In this document: in pieces, positions 7,820 to 16,468 of the stretch
Layout: each line of letters opens with the position of its first letter
Numbering within the stretch: position 1 is the stretch's first letter
Assembly (NCBI RefSeq): GCF_019458805.1
Contig: NZ_JAIBOA010000013.1
Span: 124,001 to 188,000 of the forward strand
Direction: 5' to 3'
DNA from: Actinomadura parmotrematis
Lineage (GTDB): Bacteria > Actinomycetota > Actinomycetes > Streptosporangiales > Streptosporangiaceae
Length of the DNA: 64,000 nt
Translations under genes and position numbers: made by a program
The notes under the pieces: generated by a model
Databases searched by the model: none
Seen by the model: the letters and a program-made list of their open reading frames with translations, nothing else
What the model was told of the DNA's origin: nothing

Positions 7820-9946
7820 TCAGTTGGGGACGGCGAGGACGAGGGGGAGGACGGCGGGGGCGCCGGCCTCGCGGAGGAGGCGGGCGGCGACGGTGGCGGT
7901 CCAGCCGGTGTCGATGCGGTCGTCGATCAGGAGGACGGGGCCGCCGGCGGACGCGACGGCGGCGGCGACGTCGTCGGGGAGGGCCAGGGAGTGCCAGACC
8001 GAGCGGAGGCGCTGGGCGCTGTTGTGGCGGCGCGGGGCGGGTTCGCCGAGGGGGATCAGGTCGCCCAGGTGGGGCAGGCGGCCGATCTCGGCGATGCGGC
8101 GGGCCAGGCTGCCGACGAGGAGGGGGCGGGTGCGGGAGCCGACGGCGACGACGCCGGCGGGGCGCTCGGCCCAGTCCCAGGCGGCCAGGACCTTCACGAC
8201 GGCCTGGAACATGTCGTCGGGGATCTCGGTGTCGGGGGCGGAGTCGGCGAGCAGGGCGCGCAGCCGGTTGCCCCAGCCGATGTCGGTGAGGCGGCCGAGG
8301 GCGCGGCCCGTCTCGGCCATGGCTCCGGCGGCGATGCGGCCGGAGACGCCGGGGTCGTCCTTGACGCCGGTCGGCCACATGCGGCGGGGCGCGACGTCGA
8401 CGCCGGGGCGGGCGAGGCGGTCGCGGGCGGCGGCGGCGAACTCGGCGCTGACGGCGGCCGGGCGGTGCGCGCCGGTGCAGTTGTCGCAGCGGCCGCAGGG
8501 TGCGGCGGCCGGGTCGTCCAGTTGGCTGCGCAGGAACTCCTCACGGCAGCCGGTGGTGGCGATGTAGTCGAGCATCGCCTGCTGCTCGCGGGCGCGTTCG
8601 GCCGAGACGCGCCGGTAGCGCTCGCGGTCGTAGGCCCAGGGCTGCCCGGTGGCCGTCCAGCCGCCCTTGACGCGGCGGACGGCGCCGTCGACGTCCAGGA
8701 CCTTCAGCATCATCTCCAGCCGCGCCCGGTTGAGGTCGACCTGCGGCTCCAGCGCGCTGGTGGACAGCGGCCGGCCGGCCGCCTCCAGCACGCCGAGGGT
8801 GGTGCGGACGACCGGCTCGGGCGGGAACGCCAGGCTGGCGAAGTAGGCCCAGATGTCGCGGTCCTCGCGGCCGGGCAGCAGGACGACCTCGGCGCGGTCG
8901 ACGCCGCGGCCGGCGCGGCCGATCTGCTGGTAGTAGGCGACGGGCGAGGCGGGGGCGCCCAGGTGGACGATGAAGCCGAGGTCGGGCTTGTCGAAGCCCA
9001 TGCCGAGGGCGCTGGTGGCGACGAGCGCCTTGAGGGCGTTGTCCTGGAGGTCGCGCTCGGCCTGGAGCCGCTCGGCGGGCTCGGTCTGGCCCGAGTAGGC
9101 GGCGACGGCGTGGCCGCGGTCGCGCAGGTAGGCGGTGAGCTCGTGGGCGGCGGCGACGGTGAGGGTGTAGACGATGCCCGAGCCCGGCAGGGCGTCCAGG
9201 TGCTCGCCGAGCCAGGCGACGCGCTGCTCGGCGGAGGGCAGCTCGACGACCGACAGGTGCAGCGAGTCGCGTTCCAGGGCGCCGCGCAGGACGAGGGTGT
9301 CGTCCTCGGCGAGCTGCTCGGCGACGTCGTCGGTGACGCGGGCGTTGGCGGTGGCGGTGGTGGCGAGGACGGGGATGCCGGGCGGCAGGTCGGCGAGCAG
9401 GGTGCGCAGCCGCCGGTAGTCGGGGCGGAAGTCGTGGCCCCAGTCGGAGATGCAGTGCGCCTCGTCGACGACGACGAGGCCGGCGCCGGCGGCGAGCTTG
9501 GGCAGGACGAGGTCGCGGAAGTCGGGGTTGTTGAGCCGCTCGGGGCTGACCAGCAGGACGTCGACCGCGCCCTGCTCGACCTCGGCGAAGACCCGCTCCC
9601 AGTCGTCGGTGTTGGCGGAGTTGATCGTGCGGGCGGTGATGCCGGCCCGCTCGGCGGAGGCGATCTGGTTGCGCATGAGCGCGAGCAGCGGCGAGACGAT
9701 CACGGTGGGGCCGGCGCCGCGGGCGCGCAGCAGCCGGGTGGCGACGAAGTAGACCGCCGACTTGCCCCAGCCGGTGCGCTGGACGACGAGGGCGCGGCGG
9801 CGCTCGACCACCAGGGCGCGGATCGCCGTCCACTGGTCGTCGCGCAGGCGGGCGTGGTCGCCCGCGAGGGCGCGGAGGCACGCCTCGGCCTCGTCGCGGA
9901 GGCCGGCGGCGGTGGGATCGGTGGCGCGCTCGTCGGTGGTGGTCAC
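7820..9946 (-). CDS. recQ: RecQ-family DNA helicase with C-terminal phosphoribosyltransferase-like domain
   Basis: A 708-residue protein. The helicase core has Walker A RTGWGKS (about 57-63, with Trp in place of the usual Gly), DEAHCISDWGHDFRPDY, TATAN, and the RecQ motif VI region QQIGRAGR. A zinc-binding Cys set follows (CREEF...CGRCDNC). The last 150 residues are not an HRDC domain: they end in VLLIDDRIDTGWTAT, which matches the PRPP-binding loop of type I phosphoribosyltransferases. Such RecQ-PRTase fusions occur in actinobacteria. It should unwind DNA 3' to 5' in repair. The GTG start has a strong AAGGAGG seven bases upstream. Confidence 0.9.
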   Translation of the reverse strand: MTTTDERATDPTAAGLRDEAEACLRALAGDHARLRDDQWTAIRALVVERRRALVVQRTGWGKSAVYFVATRLLRARGAGPTVIVSPLLALMRNQIASAERAGITARTINSANTDDWERVFAEVEQGAVDVLLVSPERLNNPDFRDLVLPKLAAGAGLVVVDEAHCISDWGHDFRPDYRRLRTLLADLPPGIPVLATTATANARVTDDVAEQLAEDDTLVLRGALERDSLHLSVVELPSAEQRVAWLGEHLDALPGSGIVYTLTVAAAHELTAYLRDRGHAVAAYSGQTEPAERLQAERDLQDNALKALVATSALGMGFDKPDLGFIVHLGAPASPVAYYQQIGRAGRGVDRAEVVLLPGREDRDIWAYFASLAFPPEPVVRTTLGVLEAAGRPLSTSALEPQVDLNRARLEMMLKVLDVDGAVRRVKGGWTATGQPWAYDRERYRRVSAERAREQQAMLDYIATTGCREEFLRSQLDDPAAAPCGRCDNCTGAHRPAAVSAEFAAAARDRLARPGVDVAPRRMWPTGVKDDPGVSGRIAAGAMAETGRALGRLTDIGWGNRLRALLADSAPDTEIPDDMFQAVVKVLAAWDWAERPAGVVAVGSRTRPLLVGSLARRIAEIGRLPHLGDLIPLGEPAPRRHNSAQRLRSVWHSLALPDDVAAAVASAGGPVLLIDDRIDTGWTATVAARLLREAGAPAVLPLVLAVPN

Positions 9947-10040
9947 CCCTCCTTGCTATCAGCCGCCGCCGACACCCCGCACCCGAACCCCGTTCTGTGG
10001 ATAAGTCCGCCCGGAGCCTGGAATAGGGACAAGTCGGATA

Positions 10041-10048
10041 AAGGTAAC
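10041..10048 (-). promoter_or_regulatory. putative -10 region for recQ (GTTACCTT)
   Basis: On the minus strand GTTACCTT (TANNNT = TACCTT) lies about 95 bases before the recQ start. The same octamer occurs before two other genes in the window. The assignment as promoter is tentative. Confidence 0.3.
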
Positions 10049-10095
10049 CTCAAGCGCGATCTTGACGGGACGGGACGAGGGGGACGCGTTCGGCC

Positions 10096-11472
10096 ATGGG
10101 GCGGGCGATGGAGCGGGTGCGGCACGGCTGGACGGCCCTCATGGACGGCCCGGACCCCGAACCGCCCGAGGACGAGCCGGGCGAGGCGTTCGACCCGCGG
10201 GCGATCGACCTCGTGCTGCGGGTCGGCGAGCTGCTGCTCGCCTCCGGGGAGTCCACCGAGCGGGTGAACGAGGCCATGCTGAGCCTCGCCCTGGCCTACG
10301 AGCTGCCGCGCGCGGAGGTGCAGGTCTCCTTCACCAGCATCCTGGTGTCGGTGCATCCCGGGGGCGGCGCCCCGCCCGTCACCGGGACCCGCGCGATCCG
10401 CCGCCGGACGCCCGCCTACTGGCGGCTGACCGCGCTGCACGACCTGGTGCGGCGGGCGTCCGTCGGGATGCTGGCGCCGGCCGCCGCCCGCGAGCGCCTG
10501 CGCGAGATCAAGCACGGCCGCGCGCCCTACCCGCCCTGGCTGATGGTCGTGTCGCTCGGGCTGATCGCCGCGTTCGCGGGCGTCCTCGGCGGCGGCGGGG
10601 CGATCGTCGCGGCCACCGCGTTCGTCGCCACGCTGCTCGGCGACCGCGCGGCGGCGGCGCTCGCCCGGCGCGGCGTCGCCGAGTTCTTCCAGCTCGCGCT
10701 CGCGGCCGCGATCGGTGCGACGGCGGCGGTGGTCGTGGTCGCGATGGGCAACCCCGGGCGCGCGTCCACCATCGTCACCGGCGCGATCCTGGCGCTGCTG
10801 CCGGGGCGGCCGCTCGTCGCGAGCGTCCAGGACGGCATCACCGGCGACCTCGTGAGCGCGGGCGCCCGCCTGCTGGAGGTGTTCTTCATCATCGCCGCGA
10901 TCGTCGCCGGGCTCGGCGCGGTCGTGTACCTGGCGATGCAGGTCGGCGTCGACGTCAACGTCGGCGAGCTGCCGAGCGCGCCCGCGCTGCTGCGGCCGCT
11001 GCCGGTGCTCTCGGCGGCGGGCGTCGCGGTCACCTTCGCCGTATGTCTGGCGGTGCCGCGCGACGTGCTGCTCCCGGCGGCGGCGGGCGGCGCCCTCATC
11101 TGGACGGTGTACGCGCTGCTGCTGAACGCGCGCGTGACGCCGGTGCTGGCGTCGGCGGTGTCGGCGGTGTTCATCGGCCTCGCCGGCAACCTGTACGCGC
11201 GCCGCCGGCACGCGCCCGCGCTGCCCTACGTCGTCCCGTCGATCGCGCCGCTGCTGCCCGGCCTGCTGCTGTACCGGGGCATGGTCGAGCTGAACACCCG
11301 CGACGGCGCCGCCGAGGGCGCGCTCAGCCTGGTGTCGGCGCTGTCGGTGGCGCTCGCGCTCGGCGCCGGGGTGAACCTCGGCGGCGAGCTGGTGCGCGCC
11401 TTCCAGCGCGTCGGGCTGAGCGCCTCGGGCCGCTGGGCGCGCCCCGCCGCCCGCCGGACCAGGGGTTTCTGA
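10096..11472 (+). CDS. threonine/serine exporter family protein (ThrE-like)
   Basis: A 458-residue membrane protein with the two-part ThrE architecture: a DUF1212-like N-terminal half (VLRVGELLLASGESTERVNEAM, then VQVSFTSILVSVH and a 5-helix membrane block from about 150) and a second membrane block from about 300 ending LLPGLLLYRGMVELN. ThrE of Corynebacterium exports threonine and serine using the proton gradient. The ATG at 10096 is taken; ATG at 10108 is an alternative. It is divergent from recQ with 149 bp between starts. Confidence 0.85.
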   Translation: MGRAMERVRHGWTALMDGPDPEPPEDEPGEAFDPRAIDLVLRVGELLLASGESTERVNEAMLSLALAYELPRAEVQVSFTSILVSVHPGGGAPPVTGTRAIRRRTPAYWRLTALHDLVRRASVGMLAPAAARERLREIKHGRAPYPPWLMVVSLGLIAAFAGVLGGGGAIVAATAFVATLLGDRAAAALARRGVAEFFQLALAAAIGATAAVVVVAMGNPGRASTIVTGAILALLPGRPLVASVQDGITGDLVSAGARLLEVFFIIAAIVAGLGAVVYLAMQVGVDVNVGELPSAPALLRPLPVLSAAGVAVTFAVCLAVPRDVLLPAAAGGALIWTVYALLLNARVTPVLASAVSAVFIGLAGNLYARRRHAPALPYVVPSIAPLLPGLLLYRGMVELNTRDGAAEGALSLVSALSVALALGAGVNLGGELVRAFQRVGLSASGRWARPAARRTRGF

Positions 11473-11515
11473 GGGGCGCCCGGGACTGTCGGTGGCGCCG
11501 GTTAGCGTGCCCGGC

Positions 11516-11842
11516 ATGTACCGACAGGGAGACATCCTCATCGTGCCGGTCGCGGAGGACGCCGTGCCGGCCTCCGTCCGCGCCCTTCCGCCCGCCCCCC
11601 GCGACGGCCGGGGCCGCATGGTCCTCGCGCTCGGCGAGGCGACGGGCCACGCGCACGCGCTCGCCGCCCCCGGCGAGCTGCGCCGCTCCCCCGACCCCCT
11701 CGCCGCCGACCACCTGCATCTGCCCGACGGCGGGCGGCTCGGCCACGAGGAGCACGCCGCGATCTCCCTGCCGAAGGGCTGGTACCGGGTGGTCCGGCAG
11801 CGCGAGTACGTGCCCGGCGCGGTCCGGGTGGTGGCCGACTGA
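11516..11842 (+). CDS. conserved hypothetical protein (partner of DUF6745 gene)
   Basis: A 108-residue soluble protein beginning MYRQGDILIVPV, with LGEATGHAHAL, HEEHAAISLPKGWYRVVRQREY in pieces and a C-terminal VRVVAD. The His-rich GHAH and HEEH motifs suggest metal binding (inference). I recognise the pattern from other actinobacterial genomes, where it precedes DUF6745 proteins, but no function is known. Its TGA shares one base with the next ATG, so the two are translationally coupled. Confidence 0.7.
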   Translation: MYRQGDILIVPVAEDAVPASVRALPPAPRDGRGRMVLALGEATGHAHALAAPGELRRSPDPLAADHLHLPDGGRLGHEEHAAISLPKGWYRVVRQREYVPGAVRVVAD

Positions 11843-12873
11843 TGGACGCCCTCACCCGCGCCGCGCTGGTGCTGACCTGGCAGGACGCCGCGTTCGCCAC
11901 CGGTCCCGCCGACCGCCCCCGCGCCGAGGCCGGCGTCCGCGCCGCCTACGCCGCCGCCGGCCTGCCCGCCCCCGAGCACTTCGTCTGGACGGACTCGCCC
12001 GCCGAGGCAGCCCGCGCCGCCACCACCATCGGCGCGGGCGACCTGGGCGCGAGCGTCCGCGACGCCGTCCGCACCGCCCCCTGGGAGGCCGTCCGCGCGG
12101 ACGCCTACGCCGAGCTCGGCCCGCAGGGCTGGGCCGAGGCGTGGGCCGCGACCGGCGGGCCGCTCTGGGAGCAGACGAGCACCCTCGTCACCCGCATCCG
12201 CCAGGGCATCGGCGACGACGACGGCGGCGACGACGAGACGCGGGCCGCGCAGCGCGCCGCGACGCTGGACGCCGTCCTCGGCCAGCACGAGGCGGCCTGG
12301 CTCGCGCTGTTCGACTCCCTCGGCCTCCTCGACCCGCTCGCCGGGCTCGCCGAGGTCGCCCGGTCGGCCGGCTGGTGGTGGCCGTTCGAGCGCATCGCGA
12401 TCCTGTCGGAGCGGCCGACCGAGCTGCACCGCGACGAGCCGGGCCGGCTGCACAACGGCGCCGGCCCCGCCCTCGCCTACCCCGACGGGTTCGCCCTGCA
12501 CGCCTGGCGCGGCATGCCGATCCCGGCCGACTTCGTCGCCTCCCTCGGCGGCCTCACGACCGCGCGCATCGACGCCGAGGGCAACGCCGAGCTGCGCCGC
12601 GTCATGCTGGAGATCTTCGGCTACGACCGGTACCTCGCCGAGACCGGCGCCCGCCCGCTGCACCGCGACGCGACCGGCGTCCTCTGGCGGATCGACCTGC
12701 CCGGCGACGAGCCGGTCGTCATGGTCGAGGTGGTCAACTCCACGCCCGAGCCCGACGGCACGTCCCGCGTCTACCACCTGCGCGTCCCGCCCGGCACCCG
12801 CACCGCCCGCGAGGGCGTCGCGTGGACGTTCGGGCTCGGCGAGGAGGAGTACCGCCCGCTCCGCGAGACGTGA
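11842..12873 (+). CDS. DUF6745 domain protein
   Basis: A 343-residue soluble protein. The C-terminal part carries the pattern I associate with DUF6745: ELHRDEPGRLHNGAGPALAY, GYDRYLAETGARPLHRDATG, VVMVEVVNSTPEPDGTSRVY and TAREGVAWTFG. The repeated HRD..G motif (two copies) is suggestive of short repeats related to phage-like or toxin-associated modules; function is unknown. It is the second gene of a two-gene operon and is followed by a strong hairpin. Confidence 0.72.
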   Translation: MDALTRAALVLTWQDAAFATGPADRPRAEAGVRAAYAAAGLPAPEHFVWTDSPAEAARAATTIGAGDLGASVRDAVRTAPWEAVRADAYAELGPQGWAEAWAATGGPLWEQTSTLVTRIRQGIGDDDGGDDETRAAQRAATLDAVLGQHEAAWLALFDSLGLLDPLAGLAEVARSAGWWWPFERIAILSERPTELHRDEPGRLHNGAGPALAYPDGFALHAWRGMPIPADFVASLGGLTTARIDAEGNAELRRVMLEIFGYDRYLAETGARPLHRDATGVLWRIDLPGDEPVVMVEVVNSTPEPDGTSRVYHLRVPPGTRTAREGVAWTFGLGEEEYRPLRET

Positions 12874-12878
12874 GCCCC

Positions 12879-12917
12879 GGCGCCCTGACGGCCCCTTCCC
12901 CCCGCCGTCAGGGCGCC
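12879..12917. terminator. bidirectional hairpin terminator between convergent genes
   Basis: A perfect 14-bp stem (12879-12892 with 12904-12917, GGCGCCCTGACGGC and its complement) around an 11-base C-rich loop. It serves the DUF6745 operon on plus and overlaps the 3' end of the minus-strand gene. No T-run is present, which is common in high-GC actinobacteria. Confidence 0.7.
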
Positions 12918-13981
12918 GCGCCGCCGGGGACGATGCCGCGCAGCAGCCGTCCCGCCCCGGCCGGACCGGCCTCCGCCAGGGTCAGCGACCAGCGGGCGCG
13001 CGGCGGCACGTCCACGCAGACCAGGCCGGGGCCGGGCAGCGTCAGGCCGAACATGCGCGGCCCGCTGCCCGCCAGGGCCGGTTCGCCCCGGCGGCAGGCG
13101 GGCCGGTGCGCGTGGGCGCGCCCGCACTGGTAGGCGACCCGCCACGGCCCGTCGGTGTCGAGGTGCACGTTGAGGGCGGTGCGGGCGGCGGCGCGCACCG
13201 CCAGCACGTCCGCGCCCAGGCCGTGGTGCTCGGCGGTCAGCTCGGCGGCGTCGCGGGCGGATTCCAGGCGCAGCGTCCAGGTGTTGTGGGCGGCGCTCGG
13301 CCAGTCGTCGGCCGGCACTCGCAGGTGGGTGGCGCCGGCCGGGTACACCGGGTTGGTCCAGCCTCCGATGAGGAAGCGCCCTTCGGCAGGCCCCCACAGG
13401 AACGCGACCCGCCCGGCCTCCTCGCGGCCGTCCGCGATCGCCACCGCCTCCAGCCGGGCCTCGCCGTCCGCGCCCTGCCGGGCGAAGTGGACGATCGCCG
13501 GGGCGCCCGGCTCGGGCCAGTCGATCGCGAAGAGGTGGTCGGCGTCCGAGCGCCCCTGGTAGCGGAAGCGGTCGCCGCTGTAGGCGGGCGCGGGACGGTG
13601 CGCGGCGATCCGCTCGGGATCGGCCGGCACCGGGCGCCCCGCCTCCCGCGCCTGGATGCGGATCAGCGCCGTCCGGCCCGCCTCCAGCGCCCGCCGGGTG
13701 GGGACGGGGTCGCCCGGGTCCGCCGTCCGCGCCTGCTTGGCCTCCTCGTAGGCGTCCAGGGCGCGGCCGTAGTCGGCGAGCGACTCGGCGTGGACGCGGG
13801 GCGCCGCCGGGTCGATGTCGAGGGCGGCGAGCTCCTCGCCGAACCCGGTGATCGCCCGATCGGTCTCGTCGGGGCCGGCGGGCACCGCGGGCGGGGCCGG
13901 CGCGCGTCGCCGTAGCCGCCCCGTCAGCAGGCCGAGCGCGTAGGCGACGGCGATGAGTGCGAGTGCCGGCCCGAGGCCCAT
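12908..13981 (-). CDS. membrane-anchored hypothetical protein
   Basis: A 357-residue protein with one N-terminal hydrophobic helix (ALALIAVAYALGLLTG, residues about 5-20) followed by RLRRRAP, a classic signal anchor with basic flank. A helical segment about 40-120 (LADYGRALDAYEEAKQA) precedes a beta-rich domain with scattered Trp, and CGRAHAHRPACRRGE near the C-terminus. No family recognised. The ATG at 13981 has GGAGG six bases upstream, better than the GTG at 13993. It is a single gene, between convergent and same-strand neighbours. Confidence 0.7.
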   Translation of the reverse strand: MGLGPALALIAVAYALGLLTGRLRRRAPAPPAVPAGPDETDRAITGFGEELAALDIDPAAPRVHAESLADYGRALDAYEEAKQARTADPGDPVPTRRALEAGRTALIRIQAREAGRPVPADPERIAAHRPAPAYSGDRFRYQGRSDADHLFAIDWPEPGAPAIVHFARQGADGEARLEAVAIADGREEAGRVAFLWGPAEGRFLIGGWTNPVYPAGATHLRVPADDWPSAAHNTWTLRLESARDAAELTAEHHGLGADVLAVRAAARTALNVHLDTDGPWRVAYQCGRAHAHRPACRRGEPALAGSGPRMFGLTLPGPGLVCVDVPPRARWSLTLAEAGPAGAGRLLRGIVPGGAAP

Positions 13982-14041
13982 GACCGCCTCCACGGTTCGT
14001 CCCCGGTGATCGTAACCGCGGGGCGGGGCGGTGTCCGCCGC

Positions 14042-15064
14042 TCAGGTGAGGCGGACGAGCATCTTGCCGGTGTTGGCGCCGCGCAGCATGCCGGTGAACG
14101 CGCCCACCGCGCTGTCGATGCCCTCCACGACGGTCTCCTCGTACGACAGCGACCCGTCGGCGAGCCAGCCCGCGGCGAGGCGCGCGTACTCCTCGGCGAG
14201 GTCGTTGTGGTCGCCGACGATGAAGCCGCGCAGGGTGAGGCGCTTGCCGACGATGAGGAACAGGTTGTCGGGGCCGGGCACGGGCTTGTCGGCGTTGTAG
14301 GCCGACACCGCGCCGCACATCGCGAACCGGCCGCCGGTGTTGGCCGCGGCGATCGCGGCGCGCAGGTGGTCGCCGCCGACGTTGTCGAAGTACACGTCCA
14401 CGCCGTCCGGCGCCGCCGCCGCGAGCTGCCCCTCCAGGTCGCCCCGGCGGTAGTCGACGGCGGCGTCGTAGCCGAACTCCTCGGTGAGGCGGCGGGCCTT
14501 CTCCGGGCCGCCCGCCGAGCCGACGACGCGGGCGGCGCCGAGGTGGCGGGCGACGCGCCCGGCGATGATGCCGACGGCGCCGGCCGCGCCGGAGATGAAG
14601 ACGGTGTCGCCCTTCTCCACCGGCGCGATGCGGACGAGGCCCGCGTACGCGGTGAGGCCCACCATGCCGAGCGCGCCGAGGTAGGACTGCGGCGGCGCGA
14701 TCGAGGTGTCCACGACCCGCGCCCACTTCGCGTCCAGCACCGCGTACTCGCGCCAGCCCGCCATGTGCAGGACGGTCGCGCCCTCGGGCACGCCGTCCGC
14801 GCGGGACGCGACGACGGTGCCGACGGCGCCGCCCTGCATCACCTCGTCCAGCTTGAACGGCGGCACGTAGGACTTGGTGTCGTTCATGCGGCCCCGCATG
14901 TACGGGTCCACCGACATCCAGTCGTTGCGGACGAGGATCTGGCCCTCGCCCGGTTCGCCCACCGGCACGTCCACGGCGGCGAAGTCGGACTCCTTCGGCT
15001 CGCCCTTCGGCCGGGCGACGAGGTGGATCTCTCGGCTCGTGCTGGTCCCCGTGGTGTCGTTCAC
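14042..15064 (-). CDS. NADP-dependent oxidoreductase (PTGR/CurA-type medium-chain reductase)
   Basis: A 340-residue medium-chain dehydrogenase/reductase without the zinc ligands. Diagnostic stretches are NDWMSVDPYMRGRM near residue 48-61 and ISGAAGAVGIIAGRVA (nucleotide-binding loop), typical of the leukotriene B4 dehydrogenase/prostaglandin reductase/CurA group that reduces activated C=C bonds of enones with NADPH. The GTG start overlaps the TGA of the TetR gene (GTGA), so the two are co-translated, and the reductase is likely controlled by that regulator. Confidence 0.88.
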   Translation of the reverse strand: MNDTTGTSTSREIHLVARPKGEPKESDFAAVDVPVGEPGEGQILVRNDWMSVDPYMRGRMNDTKSYVPPFKLDEVMQGGAVGTVVASRADGVPEGATVLHMAGWREYAVLDAKWARVVDTSIAPPQSYLGALGMVGLTAYAGLVRIAPVEKGDTVFISGAAGAVGIIAGRVARHLGAARVVGSAGGPEKARRLTEEFGYDAAVDYRRGDLEGQLAAAAPDGVDVYFDNVGGDHLRAAIAAANTGGRFAMCGAVSAYNADKPVPGPDNLFLIVGKRLTLRGFIVGDHNDLAEEYARLAAGWLADGSLSYEETVVEGIDSAVGAFTGMLRGANTGKMLVRLT

Positions 15065-15606
15065 AGCGGTACTCCTTCGGTGTGCGAATAGCCTTCGAGC
15101 AGGGCCTCCACGGCCTGCGGCAGCAGCCTGGCGGTGCCGGGCGCGGCCTCGAAGCCGCGGGCGAGCGCCAGGCAGACGTCGGCGGCGTCGGCGGGCGCGG
15201 GCAGCCCCGCGGTGGTGAAGATGTCGATCAGCAGCGCGCGCAGCCGGGCGGTGAAGCCCTCGCAGATGCCGCCGAACAGGCGGGCGCGCTCGTCCAGCAG
15301 CTCGGCGGTGTGCGGCGAGCCGCCGGGCGGCAGCAGCGCGAGCTTGGCGGCCAGGACGCCGCGCACCCGCTCGCGGGGCGCGGCGCCGGGCCGGGACGCG
15401 GCGCCGGCCGCCGCGCCGAGGGCTTGCTCGTGCAGGCGCTCGGCGAGGCGGCGGAACGCGTCGTCCTTGTTGCGGACGTACTGGTAGACCGCCGACCGCG
15501 ACATGCCGGCGCGCCGCGCGATGTCGTCCATGGTGGTGCGCCGCGCGCCGTACAGCTCCAGGCAGGCGTACGCGGCGTCCAGCACCTCGTCCAGGCGGTC
15601 GGCCAT
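15061..15606 (-). CDS. TetR/AcrR family transcriptional regulator
   Basis: A 181-residue TetR-type repressor with the N-terminal HTH TMDDIARRAGMSRSAVYQYV at about residues 25-44 and a variable ligand-binding C-terminus. It is the middle gene of a DJ-1/TetR/oxidoreductase operon: the DJ-1 gene ends three bases before it and the oxidoreductase overlaps it by 4 bp. It probably represses its own operon in response to an electrophile or aldehyde (inference from its neighbours). Confidence 0.9.
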   Translation of the reverse strand: MADRLDEVLDAAYACLELYGARRTTMDDIARRAGMSRSAVYQYVRNKDDAFRRLAERLHEQALGAAAGAASRPGAAPRERVRGVLAAKLALLPPGGSPHTAELLDERARLFGGICEGFTARLRALLIDIFTTAGLPAPADAADVCLALARGFEAAPGTARLLPQAVEALLEGYSHTEGVPL

Positions 15607-15609
15607 GGG

Positions 15610-16290
15610 TCAGAGCCGGGCGAGGATCTCGTCCGCGAGCGGGCCGGACGAGGCGGGGTTCTGGCCGGTGACCAGGTTGCGGTCGGCGACCACGTGGGGC
15701 TGCCAGGGCTCGCCCTCCTGGAAGTCGGCGCCGAGGGCGGCCAGGCGGTCCTGGAGCAGCCAGAGCGCCCGGTCGGCGAGGCCGGCCTGGGTCTCCTCGG
15801 CGTTGGTGAAGCCGGTGAGGCGGTAGCCGGTGAAGGCGTTGCCGCCGTCCGCGCGGTCGGCGGCGAGCAGCGCGGCCGGGGCGTGGCAGACGACGCCGAG
15901 CGGCTTGCCGGAGTCCAGCGCCGCCGCGAGCAGGCGGCCGGAGTCGGCGTCCACCGCGAGGTCCTCCATGGGGCCGTGGCCGCCGGGGTAGAACACCGCG
16001 TCGTAGTCGGCGAGGTCGATCTCGGCGAGCTTCAGCGGGTGCGCCAGGCCCGCGATGGCGTCCAGCGCGGGCCGGACGTCGCGGCCGCCGTTGTTCTCGG
16101 GCGCGAGGCTGCCGCCGTCGGCGACCGGCGCGACGCCGCCCGGGGTGGCGAAGACCACCTCGTGGCCCGCGCCGGTGAAGGTCTCGTAAGGGGTGAGCAG
16201 CTCCTCGGCCCAGTAGCCGGTGGGGTGCTCGGTGCCGTCCTTCAGCGTCCAGTGGCGGGCGCCGGTCACCACGAAGAGAATCCTGGACAT
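15610..16290 (-). CDS. DJ-1/PfpI family (type 1 glutamine amidotransferase-like) protein
   Basis: A 226-residue protein of the DJ-1/PfpI superfamily, close to the Hsp31/ThiJ-like group: TGYWAEELLTPY, AVFYPGGHGPMEDL (Glu/Gly oxyanion region) and VVCHAPAAL with the nucleophilic Cys. Such proteins act as glyoxalase III-like or chaperone/stress enzymes. Its ATG has a strong AAGGAGG. It is the first gene of the operon with TetR and an enone reductase, which together suggest a reactive-carbonyl response. Confidence 0.88.
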   Translation of the reverse strand: MSRILFVVTGARHWTLKDGTEHPTGYWAEELLTPYETFTGAGHEVVFATPGGVAPVADGGSLAPENNGGRDVRPALDAIAGLAHPLKLAEIDLADYDAVFYPGGHGPMEDLAVDADSGRLLAAALDSGKPLGVVCHAPAALLAADRADGGNAFTGYRLTGFTNAEETQAGLADRALWLLQDRLAALGADFQEGEPWQPHVVADRNLVTGQNPASSGPLADEILARL

Positions 16291-16362
16291 GCGTCCTCCT
16301 TGACGTCTGGCCTGGTCGTCCTGACGTTCCGTGCGTTGATCGTCACTTCGTCGTCGGTGCCC

Positions 16363-16391
16363 ACGCTATGCGCGACCGCCGCCGAGCCCAA
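16363..16391 (-). promoter_or_regulatory. putative sigma-A-type promoter for the DJ-1/TetR/reductase operon
   Basis: On the minus strand TTGGGC (-35) and TAGCGT (-10) are separated by 17 bp, about 75 bases before the ATG. Between it and the gene the hexamer TGACGT occurs twice in direct orientation, a possible site for the operon's TetR protein. Confidence 0.4.
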
Positions 16392-16468
16392 ATGATCTTT
16401 TCCTCGCCGGGACGCTGCGCGAGGCGGCCCGCTCCCGGTGAGCCCTGGACGGCGCCGCCAGGCAACCG

